Of a DNA stretch of 64,000 nt, positions 23,357-64,000 are shown one piece after another; position 1 is the first letter of the stretch, and every line of letters starts with the position of its first letter. The notes under the pieces are model-generated. The model saw nothing but the letters and a program-made list of their open reading frames with translations, searched no databases and was not told where the DNA came from. The translations under genes and the position numbers were made by a program. Source of the DNA: Nemopilema nomurai (taxonomy: Eukaryota; Cnidaria; Scyphozoa; Rhizostomeae; Rhizostomatidae); NCBI GenBank assembly GCA_003864495.1, contig ML133383.1:3989560-4053559 (forward strand), read 5' to 3'.

Positions 23357-25002
23357 TGTTCGATAAAGTATTAGAAGAAATTTGGACTGGTTTTCTGATA
23401 ATGGCGTAGTTTTTGGAATTATTTCATGAATGAACTGTGGGAAGACATGTTGTCAGTTCTAAAGACCAGCTGTTTACGTTCAAGGAACTCAATTACTGAA
23501 ATAACATTTTTAGCTGGAAAGAAAATTTTGCTCCAGACTTTAACTTGTTGTTAGAACGTTTTCACACTTTAAGCTGTCAACAAACATTAATAGATGCTGA
23601 TATTTTATTTTATGAGAAATGTGCGCCAACGTTGATGTTTTTGAATGTTTCTAATTTGTCAAGTCTTCATTAAAAATTTACGGAATACTTCTCAGTCTAC
23701 AGATTGCATTTAATATTTGATAAAATACGAAATAAGCTGCAAACAGACGAAGCCATTTCATTTTTTTGCAAATTATTGGGAACGGCCTTCTGCTTGTGGC
23801 TTTCTTTTTGACTTTTTATCATTTTGTTGTGAAAGTAGTTGTAAACTCAGAGGAGTGTCGGACGAAGAAGTTCTTTAAGTATGCAAAAACCCTAGCCATT
23901 GTCAAGTTTTGTACCGCAAAGCACTTGTACCCAATTTCATGTATGCTTTTGTGGCAACTGAAAGTCTCCTTGACCTGTATAATAAAGTTAAAATCTTTAA
24001 AAAATTGAAAAGGAAATGGAAAATGATTGATACTAGAAAGGTTTTATGCTGAACACTACTATCAAATGTATGTCTGGAAATATGCTGAATAATTTTATAG
24101 GAATCTGTGTTAAAACATGCGTAAAAACAGTTTTACTGGAAATGAAAGCCATATCTAACGACAAAGGGCCCCCAACAAGGCAACTATGGCCACATTTACT
24201 ACTGGCAGGCCCTGAGCCCAATGGTGATGGAGCCCCCTAAAATGTGCTAAAGGGCTTATAGAATATTACTCTATCCATCAACATGCTTTTCAAAACTTTG
24301 CTTTGGGCCCTCAGAAATTTGAAATCTAAGTGGGCCCCTGGATTTAGGCCCAGTAAACCCATAGATAAATTCATCACTGAAGAGAAGGCCAAGTTACTAT
24401 GACATTTGGCAATTCTTTTGTGGAATGAAAAAAAGCAAAACTTCAGGGTAATGCTGTTTGTTGTAATGTTGTCACAGGAAAAACTCCTCCTCTTTCTGGT
24501 TTTGAAAATTCATTCCACTACATATTTGCTTCACACATCACATCACCCTTTATTTGAGGAATAACTTTTTCTCTTTCTGTTGTTGTTGAAGTTATTTATG
24601 TATAAAACTTAGTCACTACCTAAATGCTTAGCCATGACTTTTTGCTGATACATAACTGCATTGAAAAATGGTTAACATTGGTTGATGCTGGGCATTACTG
24701 ATTCAGTTATCCAAGTTTAAGAGACACGTCATGTACCAAACCGGCCCGCAAATGATAGCAACATCGCTGGCGAATTTCTGTCAAAGTTGATTTCTGTCAT
24801 GCCACTCTGCCTTTCTAATCTCATTGGCCTTTCCATAGAGACTCTATGGGCCATTCTAAATGTCATTTTGTCATAACCTCGTATTGAGAATTTGGCCTAG
24901 ATTTTTGACTTCCAGGCGGGAGAAATTTTGACCGTAGTGGGACAATTTTCATTTGGAGAAATACGTTTTGTTCGTCATTTTGACACCCTACAATTTACCA
25001 GA
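23357..25002. other. UQCR10 3' flank and NUP35 upstream region
   Basis: The first ~640 bp is probably the UQCR10 3' UTR, ending near the AATAAA at 23981. The remainder is intergenic and includes the NUP35 promoter. Short GGGCCC-rich words around 24170-24360 resemble old repeats. No other gene was seen. Confidence 0.4.
23981..23986 (+). terminator. candidate poly(A) signal for UQCR10
   Basis: A canonical AATAAA on the sense strand about 625 bp after the UQCR10 stop, followed by A-rich sequence. It is the clearest hexamer in the region but has no independent support. Confidence 0.35.
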
Positions 25003-28000
25003 ATGTTCACAGACACATCTTATACCAATCAAATGCAACTTCAGGATGGAATTTTCTCTCCGAAAAGTGGTTCTTCAGCGGGCACTTTTAATGACAGTGC
25101 GTTCGCGGGGAACATCATGATGTCGACAAGTCCTGATCATCATCAGCACGCAATTTCAAAGAGCGGAAGTTCATCATTCCTTCCCAATTACCTGTTAGGC
25201 TCCACATCATCTCCAACAACGGTAAGACGTCAGTACAGGTGTTTAGGACCCAAGGAGTGAGTTTTTTTAACAGAAACGGACATTAATCATTTCTGGTTGA
25301 AAAGATATTGTGCTATTGCTCGTCAAACAATCGAAAGTTCTGGAAGTGCCAATATCTTAATAGTTTTCGACTCAAAGATATTTTTGGCAATATTTTATAC
25401 TAAACTGTTTTTTAAAATGGTTTCTACAACTTTTCACAAGAGGCTGTCAGGGTATGAATTACATAATCTCTTCAGGCTTTATTGAGGTCATCTAGATTTT
25501 ACATCATTACAGCATGTTGAGAGATTTAAATTTGATTTTTCATTAAGAAAGTTTGAAGAGTGTTTCTAAACTAAAGCAACTTGAGAAATTTATCTTTATG
25601 TACAATTCTCAGGTTCAAGCAATTTTTATCTTCACATTTGGCAAGGATGGATGATAAAATTGGAGTGTTAATGTTAAAATTAGTCTTTGCCGAAAATGTC
25701 AAAGTGTTTGGGACATCAGACTAAAAATTAGCCTATTATAATTTTTTAACAAATTTTGCTCTTCCTATACATTTGAATGAAATTTGCTGCTGCCGTGAAC
25801 AAAATTTCCCTGCAGTGGCAAATTGCGGTCAAATCTCAAGAAATATCTAAATATTTAAACAAAGTAACTTGCAACTGAAGGGTCCAAATAACAGGCAATG
25901 CTGGGAATGACATGCAATTACATGCCGCTGCTTTGGCACATGCCCTCCATGAGAAATGTATTGCCTGAAGTAGCCTTGTCTTATGTTCTCTTATGGTAAT
26001 TTATGTAGTCAACTCCATATACAACTTTCTATACTATTAAGTACTTTGGTGCAATTACACATAATTGCATGCCTTGGCACCACAAGGAGCGTGATTTGTT
26101 GCACTCCTATAATTTTATTTCCAGCATTGCCTGAAACAACATGAATTTTTCAGTTTAATCTTAGTTAAAGATAGAGATTTCAATTCTGCTGTTTATTTTT
26201 GAGAAAGATCCGTAGATTAGGAGATACAAATTAGATGATTTCAGCCCAAATCTTGGAATCCTTAGAATTATGCCTAAGGGATATTTTTGAAGTGCAATCA
26301 TTTTATTGTTAAAAATTTTTGGATCTGAAATGGTGCAAGTGGAATCATTCAGCGGTTCCCTTCCAGATTTAGATTCCACAAATATTTGTGTTAAAAATAT
26401 ATAAATGTAAACCCAAATATAAGTGTTAAAAACAGGTTTTTTCCCCAATGAATCTGCTGTTTATTTTGAAGTTTTTCTACTGAATTAGTTTGAGTGCAAG
26501 CCCTAAGTTGGGACAAGTTCAGTGCATTTTATTGTAAAAGCTCTATTTTCCTGAATTTTTATGTTAGTAGCCATTTTGAATTTAGTGGTGTAACAACTTA
26601 CCCACGAAGACATAACAGGGTTGCTATAAGGGTGATACCAAGTTAATTAGCACAGAAATAGAAGTGGAAAATTCACAATGTTGTTTCATTTAAGCATAAC
26701 AATACTTTTCATGAGACTGTATCTCTAGGCTCCCGGTATGTGCATTTGTGTTTAGATCAAAATTCCCTTTTGCTAACAGAAGCAACAGAATATATCTTTT
26801 AACATAGTATTTTGAATTTTATTACATCTAGCAAATTCGGTGTCATGATGATCATGTTTTTCATGTTTATTTTATTTGATCTTTCTCAAGTTTGAAAATC
26901 ACAATTTTTAGACTCCTCAGTTTGGACGATCCATGTCAAATTTGGGGCAAGGAGTCAGTCCTCAGCTCCATGGCTTTTCAAGAGTTTCAAGTCCGCAAAT
27001 CCAGATGTCTGATTCAAGGAGTCAACATAAAAGGTTTTTATCATGTTTTATTTCTTGTTGACAAGAATATTTCAGTTACTTTCTTGTGACATCTTTACTC
27101 TCTAATTTTCTGTTGAGTACTCCTAACATTGGAGATTGGACCGCAATATTGTTTCTAGATTTTTATCAGCTTTTTAATATTATGGTACCTTTGATTTATC
27201 CACCTAGGGTTTCACCCCTTTTGCAACAAAATGTTAGAGACAAGTCAAGCAATGCTCCTCCTGTTGGGGGTCTTTATGATGACGAGAGATGCATGACTGT
27301 TGATAATATTTATTCTGCTGAAAGTCTGACTGGTTGCACCCCAACAAGGTCATTCATGGTAAGAGAATCGCCCAGGTTCATTGAAGCATTTAAGGGAACA
27401 AATTTACCACACAATTGTCAAGCAAACCTGAATCGTTTTTATTATTTACCTTTAGATTGTGCAGAAATCAGCCCAAAATTAAGGTTGTTCAAGTGTCTCT
27501 GTATCTTTGTACAATGTACTTGTTGACTTATTTGCCATTGTACCAAATGTGCTCATTTCGCAATTTTCCCTTGTGACAAGCTCTGCCCTCATCATTGTAT
27601 TGCCTTCTCAATGCATTGACGATGAGAATTTTATAAATACTTATAAGTGTACTGATGCTTCTTTTTAGTCCCCAAATTCGGCACAAAGATCAATTATAAC
27701 ACCAGGTAGATCAACTTATGGAACTCTCATTTTCCTCACATTAAGTATGAAAGCTGAAGAAATATTTCTGACTACCAATAAAAAATTGTAGTGAAAAATG
27801 GTTTCAACATATCTTTATGTAATTATTATCTGCAAATCCACTAATATCTTGCTGTTATTTTTACTTTAGTTTTATATTCATTCAGTTTTGTTTGCTTCTC
27901 ATTTGGTGTCTCATGTGTTTAGTATTTACCATCTTCCAATTTAGGAGGGCCTGCGTGTCATTTTTGACTTAAAAAACTCATCACTTTTACTGCTTGGAAT

Positions 28001-31000
28001 TAATTGCAGCACCAGTTCCATGTGCACTTTCAATAATATTTGACAAATAATGGTTTTTACTTTGATTTGGAAAAAGTGATCACCGTCTTCATTTTATTGC
28101 AAATATTCAATTAATCCGTTATCGAGTGAATGTATTTAACAGCGAGTATTCAATAGAGATACCTCAGGTACAAGTGCTTACAGCTCCCATCTCTGGGGTC
28201 CCTGAATTTGCTTTGTTATAATCTGCCAATAATCTATAATTTGCTGTTCTTTATGCAATATTGTGATTATGTAATTTCTATGCACTGTGATAATCCAGCC
28301 TTTGGAGGTCCAAATGTACGCTTTTTACTTTTAGGAGGCATGACGAATACTGAAACTCCATTGCATTCGAGTGTTTACTCACCAAGGCTTGATGGCCTGA
28401 TCCAGTCCCCTACGCAGGTGGACCCCTTTTACACACAAGGGTAAGCAATTGGATTGTCGTGCATACAGTGGGCCATTTGCTCCTCGACGATTCCTTCACT
28501 GTTTGTGTGAAAATTTCTGTTCTAACTCGATGATTAGAAATGACGGTAAATGAAGCACACGCGCATATGTAAATCGGGCGAAGGCATTACACAGTTGTCT
28601 TGCTCAAAGTTTGCCATGTGTTACAGTATCACCAATTATGAGCTTGTTTCGAAGAAGCTTGAGTAAACGCTATTTCCAGGAAATAGGACCTCTTCCTCAA
28701 CCCCGTTGTGTTTCTCCTGTATGGAACCAATCTGAACACTTTAAAAGAGGGACTTGCACGAGTTGAAAACTAATAGACGCCATAGCTATCTTCTTTTATA
28801 TACCTAACCCAATTTTAGAAATGTACCTAGTCCTTTTTTGGACATTTAGTCCACTGGCCAATTTCGATTCTCCTGTCCTGTCATTGTACGTTACTAAGGA
28901 ACGAAGCTGTAGTTTTTCAATGCGCTTCAATTTCGAGTGATTCTCTTTTTCTACTAAGCTACTAAGATTGTTTTCACCACCAGCTACTGAGTCTTCGATT
29001 ACCCCATAGTTAATTGCTGCAGTTTGTTTATTCGAACGACAAGAATCATTCATCAAGATTTGCGTTGATGACGCTCCCCTTGTTTTATAGAGAAGACTTG
29101 ACTACCAGCGACATGCTTGACCCAAGATGGGTGACTGTGTTCGGGTGAGTGGCTGCCAGTTCTTATCTCGCGTTAATCGCGTTTAGTTTACTTTTGTTAA
29201 TCTTTTTTAGTGATCCTCATGAAATTAATTTTGCCTAAAGTTGCAAAACATTATGCAAGGAGATGTAGCGCAAAGTGCTGTAATAAATGGTCGTGGTTTC
29301 ATCCTCTAGGCGAAGATAGTGTTGTTAAAACAACCTCATCAAAGGATAATTGGTTATTAATCTTTATGATGTGTTATGATGTTTTTGAAATGGCTCATAC
29401 TTTTAATCAATTGAATCCAACACTTTTGAGTTTTGAGTTAATCTTATTTTCTCTAAGACTTTTTGCAAATCTTTTGCTCCATTCGTCCGCTTGAAATGGC
29501 AATCCGTTTTCTGACTCCATGCTCTAAAAGAATGTGTCATCATTTCATACCTACATTGTATGTTGAAGTAGTACCTTTGACAATCTTCTTTTATACTCTG
29601 TTGGGTTTTTCTCTGCTGTTAGTATGAAATGATGTTTCTTTCAGTTTTCCATTTTCTATGGTCGGTTATATCTTGGAGCAGTTTTCTCAGTACGGACTCA
29701 TCGAAAAGAAAGAGGTGAAGTGGAATTCGTTTTATCGCACGTCAACTACTTAACAATAGAAAATTGTTTCAAGAGATCTACTATCCTTTTCATTATATTA
29801 TTTTCATTCATATCCAGAAAATAGTAATTGTTTGCTCTTATTTATTTTTGTTCAAGACAATTCATTCGTTGACTAGTCTAATTGACCCATGGACAGTTTA
29901 AGAATGTTATTTTGCATACAAACACACCAGTCAAAATTGGTCATTAAAGTCATACACTTTTGCACTTCATTTCCAATCTAGTTTACGCGAAAACGATTGC
30001 TGTCTCTCTTTCGACTTGCTTTTATTTTCTGAATGATTGCTGTTGACTTAGAACTCGTTAGCAATTGAGACATCCTTTCCGGTAGATTCCAAGCAGTGTC
30101 AACTGGGTGCACATCCAATATCAACCAAGTTGCAAGCAAAGAAGGTTGGGTCCTTGTCGTCCTCTTTCTCCTTTGCCTTTACTTGAAAATTGATTACTTC
30201 AAACTTGCTATGCCAACCCTATTAATGCCAGGCTGATTGTGATTGGCTTGGATCGATTGTGTTCTCGACGATAACGTTTCGTGTTTGCTTGGTTTTAGGC
30301 CCTGAGTAAAAATGGTAAAATTCTGAATGGAAACATCATGATTGGCGTTTGTCAGTGCATCAACAAGGTGTTTACTTCGCTATATAGTCTTTCGAACCTG
30401 ATTTGTATTCATCTGTGCGGGTGCACGAAAGAGTTCTTTTCCATTTTTTGTTTGCAAAACACCGTCGTAGACGCTTTTTTGAGAGAACAGTGCTTCATCG
30501 CCCAGTCTTGTTGGGCAAGTTGATTGAGAATATTGCTCGATTTCAGTTTGTTGTTTACTATGTTTTGACGGTTCGAATTATGCGCCTTTCAGGATGTGAT
30601 GGGAAGGAGGGAGGACTCCGCCATGAACAAGTCAGTTTTCCAAACACCCGCGAAAGCGACAACCCCACAGATAGTCACTCCAAAGCAGCCAAGTATAAGG
30701 CCCCTGACCGCCGCTTACAACGCCGCGGCCAATCAGAACAAGGTCGGTTACGTCACATTCTTATTGATAGATGCGCTGAAGCACCTTCGGATTCAAGTTA
30801 GATAGAGGCTAGTGCTAACAGGCACTCAGGGCTTTTTGTTACCGTGTCTAGGCAGTTTACAAAGTTGTAAGCGACGTCCATTTCAACGGCCATTACTAGA
30901 TCCCATCATTCTTTGCGGCTTCTTTTCATACAGCAACGTTTAACCGGTTTCTTGCTTCCACCCATTCTCCGATTGCCTTGAGAATGCATGCAGAGTCATT

Positions 31001-31563
31001 CATACTATCCTTGTGTTTCCGTCCGTCGAGCTTTGAATATAAACTTATATTACTACAACAACTAATTGGTGATTTTTAAACATGACCAATAGTGTCTCTA
31101 TGTCCAGTCATTGAGTGGCCCTATAATGGATCATTTGCTCTGGCTGTAGCTGAAGGAAGTGTTTAAGCTTAAAAGGAATTTGAATTTGTGTTAAATCGCG
31201 TTGCGTGGTACCGCAAGACAGCTAGAATTTCATTAATTCGTGGAGGGATTTTAAAAAGGCTTATAACTTGGACCGGGTTTTTTTATCATGTACTTGATAA
31301 ATCTGGGCTGTGTATTAGAAAGTAAAATAAAGATCATTATCACCATTAATTTTGGAGTCAAATTGGAAATAACGTTCTTTAGATGCAAGGCATTCATCAA
31401 TTAGAATGGGAGGAGACAGGAGCTAGATCTCTCGCTGTATTTAGTGATGAGCCCTCTCTTTCTCTTCTTCTTCAAATGGTAGGTTGTACAAGATGGTAAA
31501 GGAACTCCGCAGCGGAACAATTCGATCGTTTCTAGAGCAATGGAATATGTTTTCGGCTTATGA
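25003..31563 (+). CDS. NUP35: nucleoporin NUP35 (NUP53), 11 exons, with an apparent frameshift
   Basis: Exons: 25003-25221, 26912-27033, 27208-27358, 27669-27705, 28335-28440, 29091-29144, 29645-29714, 30086-30144, 30299-30367, 30593-30742, 31483-31563. All boundaries are GT-AG and phases agree except at exon 8. The product (~372 residues) aligns end to end with vertebrate NUP35: a Ser/Pro-rich N-terminus, KSSNAPPVGGLYDD, QVDPFYTQG, then the RRM-like MPPN domain (WVTVFGFPFSMVGYILEQFS, NWVHIQYQ, ALSKNGKILNG) and the C-terminal amphipathic membrane-binding helix VSRAMEYVFGL. It acts in the inner ring of the nuclear pore, linking NUP93/NUP155 and NDC1 to the membrane. Exon 8 is 59 nt and changes frame between IQYQ and KLQAKK, one base short of the expected sequence. 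Since the gene is essential, an assembly error is likeliest. The ATG at 25003 is the first in-frame ATG. Confidence 0.93.
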
Positions 31564-34452
31564 TAGAGGATCACGCAAGACTGGCTAATGAAGTGGAAGA
31601 TCAGGTCATTCTGAAAGAGATATCTCTACTGCTCCGTAAGCTGATATGAATTTCCACTGACTTTAATTGAATACCTTTCGATAAAGTGTTTCTGCCACAG
31701 CTTTTCTTCTTCTTTTACAAAGTTTTATGAAAATACGATGAGCTTAACTCAAAATGGTTCCGCAAGTAGCTTTCAATTTCCCCCTCTCCCGCCTGCAAAC
31801 AAACGCAACACCCACGCATGTTAATCGTTTATTACGCGTCCCTGTCATTTCGTAAATTATTTTTCAGTTTTGCCTTTTAGTTTAAAATTAGTTTCTGAAA
31901 ACTTTTCACCTCGAAGTGTCGATCAGCTATGAAGAATAATCGACTATTGCAGCTAGTCCTGGATATACTTGTCTGTCTAACTGATTTATCATTTGTAATC
32001 TAAATGTTATCAATTAGCTGGAGATAAAAACTGCTCTGGTTATGGATAATAACTTTCTATTTCATGGCATCGAGTTTTATGAAGCAGTAGTACCTGTGTA
32101 TGGAATTGTTATCTGTCACGTGCCCATTATGCTGTCAATGGCTTAATTAGTTTGGACGGGTTTGTTTAATTGCCCTCGCTGGTGTACGGGTGGTTTACTA
32201 ATAATCAAAATTGATATCTTCTCCAACCAGTGATCTCCACTGATCCGTATATTCTCTCTTGTTTCTAAGCCATGTTATCCAAGTAACTTATTCAAGATAG
32301 CTTCGCTGGCTAGGAATGTATCAAAATAACAGATAGTACACTGGACTACTAAAGTCGCGACATACTTTCTTTTTTGTTTCTTTTCAGCCATATATCTCCT
32401 TGTCTCCCTTGCATGGTTAATCGCGAAAGACACCGCAATGACTGACTTTGAACACGTTTTGCTTAAATTGAAAAATGTAGGGTTGTTTTTAGGCAGAGTT
32501 GGTTGATCGTTCCCTTGCAATAACTGCATTCTGCTCTGTTTAACCAACGGCGAACGTGACATTTCCTAGGGCTAACGTAGGAGCAGAGAGGTTTTGGAAC
32601 AGCGTCTTATTGCTTAAGTTAAAGATGCCTACCCTTTTGCACCTTGCAGACTAATAAACTCGGGTATATTTGGCGAAAAGTTTCAGAAAAGGCTGTCTTG
32701 GCTATTTATTTCAATTAGAATAGATGTAAAACTTTCAAGTAGAACTCTGGGAGCCATACTGTGTCCCTCTGTTTGGAGCCATACTGTGTGTCCCTCAGTT
32801 TGGTGTCCCACAGTTTGTTTAGGAAATAGTCACATTTAAATTCATTTAGTCGAAAACATGATTCTATGGATAGATAGAAGAGTACCCCAACAAATCGACC
32901 GCATCCAGGAGTCGAATAAAATTATCGTTCTTTTGCAACTATGTTGTGTCAGTATGCAAAGTGAAGATATTTTTTTAGAAAGGTTGCTCTAATTTCCCTT
33001 ATAAAAAACCATTAGCTTGGTCAACCATCATATTTGCACTCAATAATCACTAATCACTGCGCAAAAGTTTGTTTTGAAGTCCTTGATGATAAATGCCATG
33101 GGAAAGATTCATTTCAATGATGGAATATCTTGAAAAAACATCCAAACAATTTTGACATCACACAAGAATCATGATGCTGTTTATCATGTAGGGTTAGTTA
33201 TCAGTGGGTATAATGCCTCACACCTTTTGTAATTTTGATAAATTGGACCAGAAACATTGTCTGAAAAGTTGTATTTAGAGTCTGGAACGAGCACTGCGCC
33301 AGCACCTGCTTGGATGAAGACATGCTTAGCTGGGTATCAATATCATCACCCTGGTGAGTCAGCGCCCTAATAACCTTGATACCTGCTTTGATTTGTTCAA
33401 TTGTTTGCTCGCCTGATCACATCCTATATTGTCCTTTCTTGGTCAGTTTGTAAATTTGTAAAACATGCTGTAAACTAAAGACAGGTGAGTCTCTTTTCTT
33501 TTCTAGATATGATTAATGATTTTAAAAGTTTGTTAATTATAACTGTTTTGTTTGCTTCTGTGCTTGTACATGTTGTAGGATTTTGTTTACATCAATGTTA
33601 GCGTCCGTTTTTGTGAGTACGAAGAGTATGTACGGAAATGTTTGACCCGCCAGTCTCTCTAAGAAACTATTTTAAAAAAGGTACAACTTTTTTCATAAGT
33701 ACAAGAAATAGATTCGCTATGACATGTGTAAGAGGTATCACTGCATGGTTTGGAGGACTGTCGTTGGGCTTCAATCCCTCCGGAGAAAACAGAGAATTAA
33801 AAATTCAGCCACTCGCGCTTAATTAAGAAAAATTTAATACGCGCGGAGTTTTAAGGGTAGCGTCATAACTCATTTCATAGTTTCATATACAGAATCAAAA
33901 TATCTGAGAAACATTTGAGAAATACACACACTTTTTACCATCTGTCTTGACAACACGAATCTAGCAGTTGATCTGAAAGCCTGCCAGATGATTACATTGT
34001 CCAGTTCGCCTAGAATGAGACATTTTGCCCAATGACCTTTGTGAATAGACATGGTTGAAAATGTTTTGTACAAAATTAAAAGAAAGTAAGTGGCCCTTCC
34101 CCGCGTTTGGTTGCTCTCCAGTGGGCAAGCCTTGCTCTAAGTTTTACTTACCAATTGGTCTATGAATTAGCCAAAGGACCTAGGCGCCAGTTGAATAGTG
34201 GCAAGAATGATCATTTCATTACGTCTGTTAGTCTTCCAATACTTCATCTCATATTGACCGTCTCTATATCGTTATTCTGTTGCAGTATTTGTATTAAAAT
34301 CTTAAATTTGTTTTTAATTTACTAGAAAAACCTTTGCGATGTGCGCTACGATTGAACTTATTTGCGATTCTTGTTGCAATTTGTCTTCTGAGGAAAGGTT
34401 CTTCTCTTTAGACTGTTTTTCTCTTCAGTAGACTGTTTCTGTTTTGTATAAA
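31564..34452. other. NUP35 3' flank and giant-gene upstream region
   Basis: Almost 3 kb with no recognisable gene. The segment 33279-33353 has strong splice signals on both sides (TATTTAG before, GTGAGT after) and could be a 5' exon of the giant gene. Nothing else was seen. Confidence 0.4.
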
Positions 34453-34562
34453 GTTTCTTATTAGCTGAAAGTGTTTTTTTGTGTGGGTAGTTTCTGTTCT
34501 GTGGACAGTTTCTTATTAGCTGCAAGTGTTTTTTTATGTGGGTAGTTTCTGTTCTGTAGAGA
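34453..34562 (+). repeat. two tandem 55-bp repeats before the giant gene's start
   Basis: Copies at 34453-34507 and 34508-34562 differ at only a few positions. Each begins GTTTCTTATTAGCTG and contains a T run and GTGGGTAGTTTCTGTTCTGT. They lie 42 bp before the ATG-bearing exon, in the likely 5' UTR or last 5' intron. Confidence 0.85.
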
Positions 34563-34603
34563 GTGGCTCTTCAGTAGATCACCATTTCAATTTCGCTTTC
34601 AGT

Positions 34604-63837
<29,234 letters not shown>

Positions 63838-64000
63838 GTATGTGCCCAGTTTTCGCTTTTGCGAGTCGGCAATATTATGAAGTCATTTCTATTCTGTGCG
63901 AGATAAACAATGGTGTAAATATAATTTCATGTCACAGTATCTATTGAAAGCTCCACTTGCAAATTACTAAACGCTTGCCTTCTAATGCTAACACAAGCTG

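Overview
This is intron-rich animal nuclear DNA. It has GT-AG introns, long AT-rich intergenic tracts, many DNA-transposon remnants and orthologues of conserved animal genes (NUP35, UQCR10, ZFAND2, omega-class GST). The lectin repertoire of the largest gene (F-type and SUEL lectin modules beside ILEI and vWA domains) best fits an early-branching marine invertebrate. A cnidarian, probably an anthozoan, is my first guess; the sequence alone does not prove it.

Layout. 1-4.0 kb: a possible last exon of an unrecognised gene, a LINE reverse-transcriptase remnant and a MITE. 4.0-14.4 kb: two intronless omega-class GST genes on the minus strand, separated by transposon debris (a Tigger-like deletion derivative, a hAT transposase pseudogene and an unrecognised decayed coding region). 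14.4-19.5 kb: intergenic, with a hAT element bounded by a perfect 8-bp target duplication and a tiny TA-flanked MITE. 19.5-31.6 kb: three housekeeping genes, namely ZFAND2-like (minus, five short exons assembled here by hand), UQCR10 (plus, one exon) and NUP35 (plus, eleven exons, with an apparent 1-nt deletion in the RRM). 31.6-34.6 kb: nothing recognised.

34.6-63.8 kb is one giant plus-strand gene running off the right edge. I traced 53 coding exons that stay in frame for about 4,010 codons. Order: signal peptide and Asp/Glu-rich exon; Gly-Asn-Glu-Asp-Ser repeat; 46-residue acidic repeat; a Lys/Trp-rich basic exon; six vWA domains, each preceded by a short W-[DN]-W-x8-Y segment; a Pro/Gly/Thr heptad repeat; an ILEI-SUEL-ILEI block; and five F-type lectin domains with a sixth linker at the edge. 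Its first intron holds a very young PIF/Harbinger transposon and a hAT-type MITE.

The housekeeping genes have no evident functional link to the giant gene. The giant product looks like a secreted extracellular-matrix, mucus, adhesive or mineral-associated protein: acidic repeats for cation or mineral binding, vWA domains for protein contacts and lectins for glycans. That role is inference. The strongest candidate for something undescribed is this architecture with its invariant W-[DN]-W-x8-Y/vWA pairing.
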